This document shows, one piece after another, positions 20,979 to 29,765 of a stretch of 64,000 nt of DNA. Where the stretch lies: positions 3,658,001 through 3,722,000 of the forward strand of contig NZ_CP077079.1 in assembly GCF_019139815.1 (NCBI RefSeq), in the 5' to 3' direction. Source of the stretch: Pseudomonas asgharzadehiana. GTDB lineage: Bacteria; Pseudomonadota; Gammaproteobacteria; Pseudomonadales; Pseudomonadaceae. The notes beneath the pieces are model-generated. The model did no database searches and was not told the DNA's origin. It worked only from the letters and a program-made list of their open reading frames with translations. Each line of letters starts with the position of its first letter. Position 1 is the first letter of the stretch. A program made the position numbers and the translations under genes.

Positions 20979-21685
20979 CGTGGCGGCTTTAGGGCCGACC
21001 ATGTACTTGGGTTGGGGTGAGTACATATCCGTTGCTGCGGTAACGGCGGCTATGGGGTTCCGCTCTTACAGCGGGTCACTTTTGGAAAAGCGCCAAAAGT
21101 AACCAAAAACGCTTCGCCCCACCACTCGGCACCTCGCCTAGGCTCGGTGTGCCCGTAATCCGACAGTGATTTGGGGGGCCGCCGCCACGCGCCATCCATG
21201 GCGCGGGGCGGCTAAACCGGCATCCCTGCCGGTTTACCCCCCAAATCACTGTCGAATTCCGGCCAGCGTGGTTAACGGGGCGCTCCAGATCAAAAACAAA
21301 GCGAGGCGGCCTTAGAGCCGACCTGACCGTTGAGGCGTACGCGGTGCAGCTTCTACTTCCTTAACTGCTGACGAAGTCAGCAATCTTTTGATCTGGCTTT
21401 TGCTTTTGCTTTTGATCTTAGGCGCCCCGTTAAACACGCTGGCCGAACGCAGGCTTGAATCCGTGGGTAACCCGGCAGGACGCCGGGTTAGCCGCCCCGC
21501 GCCATGGATGGCGCGTGGCGGCGGCCCACGGATTCAAGCCTGCGTTCGGGCACACCGAGCCTAAGCGAGGTGCCGAGTGTTGGGGCAAGAGCCCTTTTGG
21601 TTACTTTTGGGGCTCTTTTCCAAAAGTGACCCGCTGTAAGAGCGGAACCCATAGCCGCCGTTACCGCAGCAACGGATATGTACTC
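20979..21685. repeat. Composite palindromic element, copy 1
   Basis: About 707 bases without a plausible gene. The outer arms (roughly 150 bases each) are inverted copies of each other, from GTACATATCCGTTGCTGCGG on the left to its complement at 21660-21685. Inside are two large hairpin modules with different 23-base arms (one AGTGATTTGGGGGG, the other GAACGCAGGCTTGAATCC), each enclosing a shared cassette around CGCCATCCATGGCGC. A central ~160-base core contains CTGCTGACGAAGTCAGCA and AAAGCAAAAGCAAAAG-type runs. The reverse complement recurs at 34257-35015. Intergenic element of unknown mobility; short open frames in it look like chance. Confidence 0.85.
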
Positions 21686-21869
21686 AGACCATTAAAGTAC
21701 AAATGCCCGCCCCTTCCCCCCGGCACGCAAGTCTGGCGAGTTTCATTGGTATGCCGATAAGACCCCATCGGCCCATCGCCTAACTCACCCTGTTGAAGCA
21801 CCTGAACACAATGACACTGGCGCAATTGGCCAAAGATTTTAATGAGCACTATCGCCTGGCGATGCTGCC

Positions 21870-22499
21870 CTAACGCTGCGCAGGAATGCGGATATCACCC
21901 TCACGGCATTGGGTTTTCACACTGCGCGGGCACCCAGCAAAGGCCAGGTCCTTGGTCAGACACACCCGCACTTCCGACAACACCTTGCCTTTGCAAATCA
22001 CCGCCAGCCCATGGTTGCCCATACGCGGGTTACTCTGGCGAAACAGCGCCTCGATCTCACGGGCCGGCAACGCAGGCGGGGTATTGAATGGCTGCAATTG
22101 TGGCGGAATGACCACCGCCCCCAGTGCCGCGTCGGTTTTTTCCAGGTACGCCAGCGGTTCAAGCCCACTGCAGGTGCCGTGCTTGGCCCATTCGTGCTTG
22201 AGCAGCGAACGCGTGGGGAACAGCGTGGCGCCCTTGTCTATCGCCTCACCCGACAAGCGCGACTGCGAATCACAGGAGGCCGGCCACCCGCCCCGTGCGT
22301 ATTGCGGCCATAACCCGTGCAGTACGAAACCGTAACCCTTGCCTGAACACTGTTCGTTGTCGGGGTGCGTCAGGCAGAACGTCGGCGACCATGACAACGA
22401 CAACACATAAAAATCAAACTCCCCAGGCGCACCCTGGTTGCGCGGGGCAGCCATTGCGCTGGTAGCAACTACGAGCCACAACGCGATCCAATATTTCAT
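21870..22499 (-). CDS. Ribonuclease T2 family protein
   Basis: 209 residues. A signal peptide (WIALWLVVATSAMA) sends it to the periplasm or outside. Both T2 active-site segments are present: FVLHGLWPQ and KHEWAKHGTC, with their catalytic histidines, plus several cysteines for disulphides. It degrades RNA through 2',3'-cyclic intermediates. The length is close to bacterial RNase I (Rna). It ends 185 bases from composite repeat copy 1. Confidence 0.92.
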   Translation of the reverse strand: MKYWIALWLVVATSAMAAPRNQGAPGEFDFYVLSLSWSPTFCLTHPDNEQCSGKGYGFVLHGLWPQYARGGWPASCDSQSRLSGEAIDKGATLFPTRSLLKHEWAKHGTCSGLEPLAYLEKTDAALGAVVIPPQLQPFNTPPALPAREIEALFRQSNPRMGNHGLAVICKGKVLSEVRVCLTKDLAFAGCPRSVKTQCREGDIRIPAQR

Positions 22500-22536
22500 C
22501 CGTCCAATTCCTTGAAAAAAAACCAGCCAACCACGA

Positions 22537-23517
22537 CTACCCAGGCAAATAGGGGTTACGTTGCAGCACCTTGTCCAGGATCCGGTCGGTCTTCAGCGCT
22601 TCGATCGCCAGCGACGGATGCTCGGCTTCACCGCGAATATGCGCGTTCATGGCCACCACATGGTGCCACTGGATATGGGCGTGGCATGGCACTTCCAGCA
22701 CTTCGTGGGTCTCGCCTTCCAGGTGCAGCGGTTGGTCTTCGAACACCGAAAAGCGGATACGCCCGCGACTGCCGACCAACTCGACCCAATCCTCACGGCG
22801 ATCCGCGACAAAGTTCCAGCAGCCCATGCCCAACGCGCCGGAGCTGAACGTCCAGCACGCCGTCACCGCGTCTTCGGCGGCATAGCGTCCGGCCTGGCGC
22901 GCGGTAAAGCCCGAGACTTCAATGATGTCTCCGGCCAGGTACTGGAACAGGTCAAAGCCATGGCTGGCCAGGTCGGCAAAGTAGCCACCCCCGGCAATCA
23001 GCGGGTCGGTGCGCCAGTTGGCGGCGCTGGCATCCTCGGCAGCCGGCGGTTTGCATAAGGTCCAGGTGAGGTGGCGCAACTCGCCGATGCGCCCTTTGCG
23101 CAGCCACTCGCGCACTTGCTGGAAACGTGGAAGCGAGCGGCGATAGTAAGACACAAACAGGTGCAGGCCGGCGCGCTCAAAGGTGCGTTGCATCAATGCG
23201 CTCTGTTCGGCATTCAGCGCCATCGGCTTCTCGACGCAGCAATGTTTGCCGGCGGCCGCCACCATCAAGCTGTATTCCAGGTGGCTGTCAGGCGGCGTGG
23301 CGATGTACACCGCGTCCACTTGAGGGTCGTTGATCAGTGCCTGAGCGTCGGTATAGAAACGGGCAATGCCATGGCGTGCAGCATAATCGCGCACTGCGGC
23401 CTCACGGCGCCCCATCACCGCTACCAGGGCCGAACCTGGCGCTTTGTAGAAAGCGGGTCCACTCTTTACCTCAGTGACACTGCCACAGCCGATCATGCCC
23501 CAGCGTACGGTGCTCAT
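22537..23517 (-). CDS. Gfo/Idh/MocA family oxidoreductase
   Basis: 326 residues from ATG 23517. The N-terminal Rossmann domain has WGMIGCGSVTE (6-16) for NAD(P), then AVYIATPPDSHLEYS and the family motif EKPMALN. The C-terminal alpha/beta domain binds the substrate. These enzymes oxidise or reduce sugars and inositol-like compounds; the specific substrate is not evident. The gene is divergent from the NUDIX gene at 23645. Confidence 0.88.
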   Translation of the reverse strand: MSTVRWGMIGCGSVTEVKSGPAFYKAPGSALVAVMGRREAAVRDYAARHGIARFYTDAQALINDPQVDAVYIATPPDSHLEYSLMVAAAGKHCCVEKPMALNAEQSALMQRTFERAGLHLFVSYYRRSLPRFQQVREWLRKGRIGELRHLTWTLCKPPAAEDASAANWRTDPLIAGGGYFADLASHGFDLFQYLAGDIIEVSGFTARQAGRYAAEDAVTACWTFSSGALGMGCWNFVADRREDWVELVGSRGRIRFSVFEDQPLHLEGETHEVLEVPCHAHIQWHHVVAMNAHIRGEAEHPSLAIEALKTDRILDKVLQRNPYLPG

Positions 23518-23644
23518 CAGTTTTCCTCGTGCGTTTTGGTCCGTCGGGCAGTATCCACATACAGGCGCCCGCGCGCCATAACCACTTAGCATGACAATTG
23601 CATTACACTTTTGTGACACTCATCCCGCTGCGGGGGCACAGACG

Positions 23645-24007
23645 ATGAAAATCAGGGCAACGGTTATTTGCGAAAACGAGGGGCATATCCTCTTCGTGCG
23701 CAAGGCCAGATCGAAATGGGCCTTGCCCGGCGGCAAGGTCGAACGCGACGAACGCCCGGTGGGCGCCGCCGAGCGCGAGTTGGAAGAAGAAACCGGGCTG
23801 AACGTTGACGGGTTGCTGTACTTGCAAGAGCTGAAGGCGCGCGACACGCTGCACCATGTGTTTGAAGCCTCGGTAATCAATATCGACGAAGCGCGGCCTT
23901 GCAACGAAATCGTCGACTGCCAGTGGCATGCCTATAACGCCCTGGAGCAACTGGACACCACCGACGCCACCCGGCACATCGTCAAATCCTTTCTACGACG
24001 CCTGTAG
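23645..24007 (+). CDS. NUDIX hydrolase
   Basis: 120 residues from ATG 23645. The Nudix box is intact: GGKVERDE, then RELEEETG, matching Gx5Ex7REUxEExGU. It hydrolyses a nucleoside diphosphate linked to another group; the substrate is unknown. Its 3' end overlaps the convergent gene at 23993 by 15 bases. An earlier in-frame start at 23591 would add an unlikely N-terminus. Confidence 0.88.
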   Translation: MKIRATVICENEGHILFVRKARSKWALPGGKVERDERPVGAAERELEEETGLNVDGLLYLQELKARDTLHHVFEASVINIDEARPCNEIVDCQWHAYNALEQLDTTDATRHIVKSFLRRL

Positions 24008-24706
24008 TTCAGCGCTCTGCCCGCTGCCCAGCAACCCTCGTTTCACCTCACCGTTGGCTTTTTGCCGTTCGACAAAGGAATTGACGAACGCGGCAGCCGC
24101 CGCATGAGCCACCGGTACCGCCATGGCTTGGCGGATGGTCATGAAGTCATCCTCCAGCAGGCGCCATTGCTCCGAAACCCGGGTACGCAAGAAATCCCGC
24201 ACACCGGCTGCCGCCTCCAGGCGCTGTTCGATAAACCAGTCCACCGCAGCCGCGGACGTCGGCGCACGCGCCAGTTCGGCGTGTTGCAGCGTACGGCTCA
24301 GGTACAAATCGTAGGCGGCCCCCTGGCCCACGGCGATACGCGTGCCCGGTGCGTCCAACTGCGCAGCGTGGGTCAGCGGCGAATTGGCCGGCACCAGGCA
24401 GGTTCCCTTGATCGCTACGTACGGCGTGCTGAAGGCGATCTCCCGTTCACGCACCGGCTCGATGGCGAGGAACGCCACGCGCCACACATCATCGGCCAAC
24501 GCGGCGAAGACCTTGCCCGCCGCCTCGAAGGTGATCAATTCCAGCGTGACACCCAGCGCCTCGGCCAGTGCATTGGCGAGCACCACGCTGACGCCCTGGG
24601 GCTCGCCATGTGGACCGCGTTGGGCGAGTACCGGGTTACCGAAATTGATGGCGGCACGCAGCACGCCATTGGGGGCCAGTTGGTGTAGGACTTGGGGATC
24701 AATCAT
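23993..24706 (-). CDS. Family 3 substrate-binding-like protein lacking a signal peptide
   Basis: 237 residues from ATG 24706. The fold resembles amino-acid ABC binding proteins: GVLRAAINFGNPVLA, GVSVVLANALAEALGV, then VAFLAIEPVREREIAFS. The N-terminus (MIDPQVLHQLAPNG) has no signal peptide, and an upstream extension would be Arg/Cys-rich and unlike one. It may act in the cytoplasm, for example as a ligand-binding or cyclohexadienyl-dehydratase-like protein. It lies 82 bases downstream of ubiT on the same strand. Confidence 0.75.
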   Translation of the reverse strand: MIDPQVLHQLAPNGVLRAAINFGNPVLAQRGPHGEPQGVSVVLANALAEALGVTLELITFEAAGKVFAALADDVWRVAFLAIEPVREREIAFSTPYVAIKGTCLVPANSPLTHAAQLDAPGTRIAVGQGAAYDLYLSRTLQHAELARAPTSAAAVDWFIEQRLEAAAGVRDFLRTRVSEQWRLLEDDFMTIRQAMAVPVAHAAAAAFVNSFVERQKANGEVKRGLLGSGQSAELQAS

Positions 24707-24788
24707 CGGGGCTTCCTTGTCAGGTTCGTGGCGCGGCATTGGGTGATCGGGCCGATTATGCCCTGCAACGCGGCGTCTACCCAGCCGA

Positions 24789-25256
24789 TCAAACCGCCAC
24801 GCCTCGCCCAGCCCTTTCCAACCCCCGCCACAGCCAGCCGGGCAGCACGTCGGGGTCCAGACTATCAATCAGGTTCTTCAACCCCAGCCCCAGCTCCGTG
24901 TCGCCTTCGATCACCAAGCGTCGCCGAAAAAACAACGTATCCGGATCCTCCTGCCGGCTGGCCAGCAACAAAAACTCGCGCCAGTTGCCACGGATAGTCA
25001 CCTGCGCCTCAGCCTGTTGCGCGATGCGCAGCCCGTCACGCCCGAGGGTCAGGTACCAGCACAACCCCAGGTCCGGAATGCGTAAACACAGCCAGCGCCC
25101 ACGTAGCAGGTCGAAGCCGCCCTCGCGCAACGGCTCGGCCAGGCAGCGGTTGAGGGCCTGTTGCAAGGCCAGCCGCTGCATGCCGAACGGCACACGGCGG
25201 ATCAGCGGCAACACGCGGTCCGCCCCCTTGAGCAGCCATTGTTTGCGACTTAGCAC
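24789..25256 (-). CDS. ubiT: Ubiquinone biosynthesis accessory factor UbiT (SCP2 domain)
   Basis: 155 residues from GTG 25256, which overlaps the ubiV stop and has GAGGAGG upstream. It is an SCP2-type lipid-binding domain (LEPREGGFDLLRGRWL-like region through LVIEGDTELGLGLKNLID). With UbiU and UbiV it supports ubiquinone synthesis without O2, and in P. aeruginosa these proteins are needed for denitrification. Third gene of the ubiU-ubiV-ubiT run. Confidence 0.85.
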   Translation of the reverse strand: MLSRKQWLLKGADRVLPLIRRVPFGMQRLALQQALNRCLAEPLREGGFDLLRGRWLCLRIPDLGLCWYLTLGRDGLRIAQQAEAQVTIRGNWREFLLLASRQEDPDTLFFRRRLVIEGDTELGLGLKNLIDSLDPDVLPGWLWRGLERAGRGVAV

Positions 25257-26140
25257 AGCCCCACCTCCTCGACCCGCAGCATGCCGGCCTGGCCATGCCA
25301 GTAGCCGTTGCAGCCTTCGACAAACAATGGCGGCGTGGCGCCCTGGCGCACCTGGTCGAAGGCGCGTACCACCTCGATCATGCCTTCGGCCCGCGGGCTC
25401 AGGCGCAGCAGGTCGGCGCCGCAATGCACCAACGCGGGATAATCAGCCAGCAAGTTGGTGACGTCGGCGGACAGGGTCTGTATGCCGTTCAGGGTAAACA
25501 ACGGCTGCCCCTCCTGACTGGTCAGGGCCATGCCGTCGGGGTAGTTGAGGCAGCAGAACTGGCAATCGTCCTTGGGGCGGTTTTCGGCACGGGCGGTAAA
25601 GCAGCGCGCCGAGTAGGCCAGGGGTAGATGGCCGTAGGCGAAGATTTCCACCTCGGGCAACGGCCGGCCCAGTTCGCGCACTTGCGCCAGCACATCGGCG
25701 ATCAGGCCTTGGGAACATTCCACCGGCGGCACCCAGCGCTGCATGCCGGCATCGAGCAGTTGCACCAGGGCGTGGCCGTTGTAGAGGTTGAGCGCCGGGC
25801 CACCGACAAAGGGCAGGTTGCGTTCGATCAGCAATTGCACCGCGCCCATGTCGTTGGCCTCCACCAACAATTGGCCGTTGTCGCACAGGCGGCGCAGGCT
25901 GGAGAGTTCCGAGGCGGCTTCGATCAGGGTCAGGCTCGACAGCACGATTTGCGCCGAGCTGCACGCCTGCAGCTCACGGCCCAGGCCCAGCCAATGGTCC
26001 AGGGAAAACGCACGGCGCTTGGAGCACACGGTTTCGCCCAGGTAGATCACGTCCAGGGGCAAGCCGGCCATGTCGGCATAAAAGCGCCCCAGGTGGTCCT
26101 TATCCCAATAAAACAGCACCGGTCCGAGGCTGAGTTTCAT
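25250..26140 (-). CDS. ubiV: O2-independent ubiquinone hydroxylation protein UbiV
   Basis: 296 residues from ATG 26140. Peptidase U32-related TIM-barrel protein. Cysteines suited to a 4Fe-4S cluster are seen in CFTARAENRPKDDCQFCC and an earlier Cys. UbiU and UbiV form a complex that hydroxylates the ubiquinone ring without oxygen. It starts 10 bases after ubiU and overlaps ubiT. Confidence 0.9.
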   Translation of the reverse strand: MKLSLGPVLFYWDKDHLGRFYADMAGLPLDVIYLGETVCSKRRAFSLDHWLGLGRELQACSSAQIVLSSLTLIEAASELSSLRRLCDNGQLLVEANDMGAVQLLIERNLPFVGGPALNLYNGHALVQLLDAGMQRWVPPVECSQGLIADVLAQVRELGRPLPEVEIFAYGHLPLAYSARCFTARAENRPKDDCQFCCLNYPDGMALTSQEGQPLFTLNGIQTLSADVTNLLADYPALVHCGADLLRLSPRAEGMIEVVRAFDQVRQGATPPLFVEGCNGYWHGQAGMLRVEEVGLC

Positions 26141-26150
26141 CGATTTTTCC

Positions 26151-27146
26151 TCATTGCCATGCACGGTGGTAAGCCCCCAGAGTGGTCTGGCTGCCTTCGG
26201 AAAGCCCGGCGAGCGCGCGTCGCCACGGCTCCTGCACCACAAAGTTGGCCGGGGCGCCGCGGTACGCGTCGAGCGCCGCGCGCCACACGCGGGTGACTTG
26301 CTCCACATAGGCCGGGCTGCGTTGGCGGCCCTCGATTTTTATCGCTGCCACGCCAATCGCACTGAGCTCGGGCAACAGGTCCAGAGTGTCGAGGCTGGTG
26401 GGTTCTTCCAAGGCATGAAAGCGCTTGCCGCCAACCAGGAAGCGGCCCTTGCACAGGGTCGGGTAGCCGGCGGGTTCGGTGGGGGTGTAGCGGTCGATCA
26501 GCACTTCGCTCAGACGTGCGCTGAGGCCCTCGGCGTCGTCGCTCCAGCGCACCGCCTTGGCCGGCGAGCATACGCCGCACAGGTTGGGCGACTCGCCGGT
26601 GATGTAAGAAGACAGGTGGCAACGCCCTTCCGCCATGATGCACAGGCTGCCAAAGCCGAAGACTTCGATGGGCACCGTGCTGCTGGCCGCCACTTGCTTG
26701 ACCTGCGCCAGCGACAGCACCCGTGGCAACACCGCGCGGCGAATACCGTAGCGCTCGGCGTAGAATTTGAGCGCCGCCGCATGGGTGGCCGAACCCTGCA
26801 CCGACAGGTGCAACGCCATCTGCGGATGGCGCTCGGCCGCGTAGCCGAGCACGCCGGGGTCGGCGGCGATCAGCGCATCCACGCCATGGTCGGCGGCGCG
26901 GTCCACCGCACGTTGCCAGCGCGGCCAGATCTTCGGTTGCGGGTAAGTGTTGACCGCCACGTAGAGCTTGCGCTGGTGTTGGCGGATATGCGCGACGGCG
27001 GCGTCGAACTGCTTGTCGTCCATGTTCAACCCGGCAAAATGTCGGGCATTGGTGTCATCGCGAAACCCCACGTACACCGCGTCGGCACCTTGGCGCACAG
27101 CGGCTTTGAGGGCGGGCAGGTTGCCTGCCGGGCAGACCAGTTGCAT
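26151..27146 (-). CDS. ubiU: O2-independent ubiquinone hydroxylation protein UbiU
   Basis: 331 residues from ATG 27146 (a GTG one codon earlier is possible). U32-family protein beginning MQLVCPAGNLPALKAAV. The cluster-binding cysteines lie in GRCHLSSYITG and LCGVCSP, with one further C-terminal Cys. Partner of UbiV in anaerobic ubiquinone synthesis. It lies 9 bases downstream of moeA in one apparent operon. Confidence 0.92.
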   Translation of the reverse strand: MQLVCPAGNLPALKAAVRQGADAVYVGFRDDTNARHFAGLNMDDKQFDAAVAHIRQHQRKLYVAVNTYPQPKIWPRWQRAVDRAADHGVDALIAADPGVLGYAAERHPQMALHLSVQGSATHAAALKFYAERYGIRRAVLPRVLSLAQVKQVAASSTVPIEVFGFGSLCIMAEGRCHLSSYITGESPNLCGVCSPAKAVRWSDDAEGLSARLSEVLIDRYTPTEPAGYPTLCKGRFLVGGKRFHALEEPTSLDTLDLLPELSAIGVAAIKIEGRQRSPAYVEQVTRVWRAALDAYRGAPANFVVQEPWRRALAGLSEGSQTTLGAYHRAWQ

Positions 27147-27155
27147 CACAGCTCC

Positions 27156-28382
27156 TTATTCAAAATCGGCAAACGACACGAACGCGACCGGCGCGCCCTT
27201 GAGCACTTGTTGCTCGCACTCGATTATCACCAGGCCATCGGCCCAACACGCCGCCGTGAGCATCGCCGAGCTTTGCTGGGGGTGAAGGATGGCGCGCAAT
27301 TGCCCATCCACGCCTGGTTTCAAGCGGGCACGCAGGTATTGGCGACGCTTGTTGGGCTTAAGCCATTCAAAGCCGGCCATCACGTTGACCGGCACCGGCA
27401 GCACCCGCTCCGCGCCTTGGGCGCGCAGCAAAAACGGACGCACCACCACCAGCGCGGTAACCAGCGCGGCGGTGGGGTTGCCGGGCAGGCCGATCCAGGG
27501 TTTGCCGGCCACGCGGCCAAAGGCCAGGGGCTTGCCGGGCTGGATCGCCAGGCGCCAGAAATCCACATTGCCCAATGCCTGAATCGCCTGTTTGAGATGG
27601 TCCTCCTCGCCCACCGACACGCCGCCCGTGGTCAGCAGCAGGTCGCACTCGGACGACGCCAGCACCAAGGCGTCGCGGCTGGCCGCCAGGGCGTCGGCCA
27701 TCACGCCGTAGTCATGCACCTCCACGCCCCAACCGCGCAGTAACGCAGCGACCAGGTGACGGTTGCTGTTGTAAATCTGCCCCGGCGCCAGCGGCTGGCC
27801 AGGTTCGCGTAGTTCATCGCCGCTGCTGAGCAGGCACACCCGCAGCGGCCGGTAGACCTTGACCCGCCCGATGCCCGCCGCCGCCAACAAGCCGATTTCC
27901 TGGGCGCGCAGACGCCTTCCGGCACTCAACACGCGCTGGCCGCGTTGCAGTTCTTCGCCACGCTTGCGCACGTGTTCACCCAGGCGCAACGGCGGGCACC
28001 AGATGCGCTGGCCATACACACGGCAACGCTCTTGGGGCACGACACTGTCAGCACCAGGCGGCAGTGGCGCACCGGTAAAGATCCGCACGGTTTGCCCGGC
28101 TTGCAACGGCACATCGCTGCTGTGACCGGCGGCGATCCGCCCGGCCAGCATCAGGTAACCGCCCTGCTCCGGCACATCAAAGGCACGCAGGGCGTAGCCG
28201 TCCATGGCGCTGTTGTCCCAGCCCGGCAGGTCCAGAGGCGAGAACACCTCTTCGGCGGTCACCCGGCCAAGGGCCTGGCCCAACGCAATGACTTCGGTGG
28301 ACGGTGGCGGCGGCGCCTGGGCCAGCAACTGCTCGATGGCGGCGTCCACCGCCAGCAAGTCGCCGCTGTCGCACACGCTCAT
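27156..28382 (-). CDS. moeA: Molybdopterin molybdenumtransferase
   Basis: 408 residues, normal length. The MoeA core is evident: LPGWDNSAMDGYALR, RIFTGAPLPPGADSVVPQE, LLTTGGVSVGEEDHLK and GLPGNPTAALVT. It inserts molybdate into adenylated molybdopterin to finish molybdenum cofactor. The ATG overlaps the moaB stop by 4 bases. Linkage to ubiUVT matches moeA1-moaB1 in P. aeruginosa and fits cofactor supply for anaerobic nitrate respiration. Confidence 0.93.
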   Translation of the reverse strand: MSVCDSGDLLAVDAAIEQLLAQAPPPPSTEVIALGQALGRVTAEEVFSPLDLPGWDNSAMDGYALRAFDVPEQGGYLMLAGRIAAGHSSDVPLQAGQTVRIFTGAPLPPGADSVVPQERCRVYGQRIWCPPLRLGEHVRKRGEELQRGQRVLSAGRRLRAQEIGLLAAAGIGRVKVYRPLRVCLLSSGDELREPGQPLAPGQIYNSNRHLVAALLRGWGVEVHDYGVMADALAASRDALVLASSECDLLLTTGGVSVGEEDHLKQAIQALGNVDFWRLAIQPGKPLAFGRVAGKPWIGLPGNPTAALVTALVVVRPFLLRAQGAERVLPVPVNVMAGFEWLKPNKRRQYLRARLKPGVDGQLRAILHPQQSSAMLTAACWADGLVIIECEQQVLKGAPVAFVSFADFE

Positions 28383-28933
28383 GACCGCGCCTCGCAGACG
28401 CCGAGTACTTGAGCGGCCTGCGGTTTAAGGTGCGGCACGAAATTGCACGGGCCGGTGCGACTGTCCAGTTGGCTGAGCAGGATCTGGTCCCACGCGGTGC
28501 GACAGGCGCCAGGCGAACCGGGCAGGCAACACACCAACACGCCGTTGCTCATGCCGGCCAGGGCACGCGATTGCAGGGTCGACATGCCGATCTCGGCCAG
28601 CGACACCTGGCGGAACAGCTCGCCAAAGCCGTCGACCTGTTTATCCAATAACGCCAGTACCGCTTGAGGCGTGTTGTCGCGCGCCGTGAAGCCGGTGCCG
28701 CCGGTCATCAGCACCACTTGCACCTCAGGGTCGGCGATCCACAGGGAGACCTGCGCGCGGATCTGGTAGATATCGTCCGTCACCAAACCACGGTCCACCA
28801 ACACATGCCCGGCGCCCAGCAAGCGGTCCACCAGGGTCTGGCCAGAGGTATCCGTGTCGAGGGTGCGGGTGTCGCTGATGGTCAGTACGGCGATGTTCAG
28901 GGGGACGAAATGCCGTTGTTTCAAATGGGCCAT
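28379..28933 (-). CDS. moaB: Molybdenum cofactor biosynthesis protein B
   Basis: 184 residues from ATG 28933. MogA/MoaB fold with LTISDTRTLDTDTSGQTL and VLMTGGTGFTARDNTP. The family adenylates molybdopterin before metal insertion by MoeA. The ~15-residue C-terminal tail is normal for gammaproteobacterial MoaB. Co-transcribed with moeA (4-base overlap); 84 bases separate it from the upstream pdxH. Confidence 0.9.
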   Translation of the reverse strand: MAHLKQRHFVPLNIAVLTISDTRTLDTDTSGQTLVDRLLGAGHVLVDRGLVTDDIYQIRAQVSLWIADPEVQVVLMTGGTGFTARDNTPQAVLALLDKQVDGFGELFRQVSLAEIGMSTLQSRALAGMSNGVLVCCLPGSPGACRTAWDQILLSQLDSRTGPCNFVPHLKPQAAQVLGVCEARS

Positions 28934-29017
28934 GATGGAGGCTCCAAACGTCAGAAAAGTAGTCGTCAGCCTGCACCGCAATGGGCGCAGGGCCTATTCC
29001 TCGGAGGAGGTATGCCG

Positions 29018-29665
29018 TTAGGGGGCGAGGCGTGTGCGCTGCCATGCGCCATCGTGCAGGCGATAGTCGAGACGGTCATGCAGGCGGTCGGGGCGGCCTT
29101 GCCAGAACTCGATGCGCCGCGGTTGCAGGCAGTAGCCACCCCAATGCTCGGGCCGTGGCGGGCGATGGCCGGCGAAACGCTCGGTGACCTCGCGCAAGCG
29201 GCTTTCCAGTTCGCTGCGATGGCCAAGCGGCTGGCTTTGCGGCGAGGCCCAGGCGCCCAACTGGCTGGCGGCGGGACGGGCGTCGAAATAGTCGTCCGAC
29301 AGCTGCGCATCCGCCCGTACCACCGGGCCTTCGACGCGCACCTGGCGCTCAAGCCCCGGCCAGAAAAACGTCATGGCGGCGTGGGGATTGCTCGCCAGCT
29401 CCTGGCCCTTGGCGCTCTGATAATGGCCAAAGAAGAAAAAACCGTCAGCGCGAAAGCCCTTAAGCAACAGGATGCGGCAATGGGCATGCCCGTCACGGTC
29501 GACCGTGGCCAGGGCCATGCTGTTGGCCTCGGCCGGGGGCACTTCGGTCTTGCGCGCCTGATCGAGCCACTGGCCAAACAGTGCCACGGGATCGTCCTGT
29601 ACCAGGTCGTCCCTCAAGCCATACAGGGTGTAGTTGCGGCGCAGTTGTGCAAGAGACAGGGGCAT
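29018..29665 (-). CDS. pdxH: Pyridoxamine 5'-phosphate oxidase (PdxH-type)
   Basis: 215 residues from ATG 29665 (GGAGG 8 bases upstream). The FMN-binding split barrel and the C-terminal PdxH signature IEFWQGRPDRLHDR are complete, as is the terminal WQRTRLAP. PdxH oxidises pyridoxine or pyridoxamine phosphate to pyridoxal phosphate with O2. Its place at the head of a molybdenum-cofactor and anaerobic ubiquinone operon, downstream of an FNR-type box, is unexpected. It may be a second pdxH copy. Confidence 0.88.
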   Translation of the reverse strand: MPLSLAQLRRNYTLYGLRDDLVQDDPVALFGQWLDQARKTEVPPAEANSMALATVDRDGHAHCRILLLKGFRADGFFFFGHYQSAKGQELASNPHAAMTFFWPGLERQVRVEGPVVRADAQLSDDYFDARPAASQLGAWASPQSQPLGHRSELESRLREVTERFAGHRPPRPEHWGGYCLQPRRIEFWQGRPDRLHDRLDYRLHDGAWQRTRLAP

Positions 29666-29720
29666 GGCGCGGTCCTCCAGAAAGTTCGCCACAGTGTGGG
29701 AACTGCCGCTGCGTTATCCC

Positions 29721-29734
29721 TTGATCGCGATCAA
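29721..29734 (-). promoter_or_regulatory. Dnr/Anr (FNR-type) box upstream of pdxH operon
   Basis: The sequence TTGATCGCGATCAA is a perfect match to TTGAT-N4-ATCAA. Its centre is about 62 bases upstream of the pdxH start. The other flanking gene, 29766-30185, reads toward the site on the same strand, so the pdxH-moaB-moeA-ubiUVT transcript is the likely target. No strong -10 is seen at the class II distance. Confidence 0.75.
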
Positions 29735-29765
29735 CATTCGTGCGCGGCATGACGCCGCACAACCG

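Noticed and set aside
21455..21760. Open frame of about 100 codons in the repeat
   Set aside because: It follows the palindromic repeat sequence and its composition is not that of a protein gene.
21811..21873. Very short frame reading MTLAQLAKDFNEHYRLAMLP
   Set aside because: Protein-like but only 20 codons, no ribosome site, and it overlaps the RNase T2 stop; perhaps a remnant of a gene cut by the repeat.
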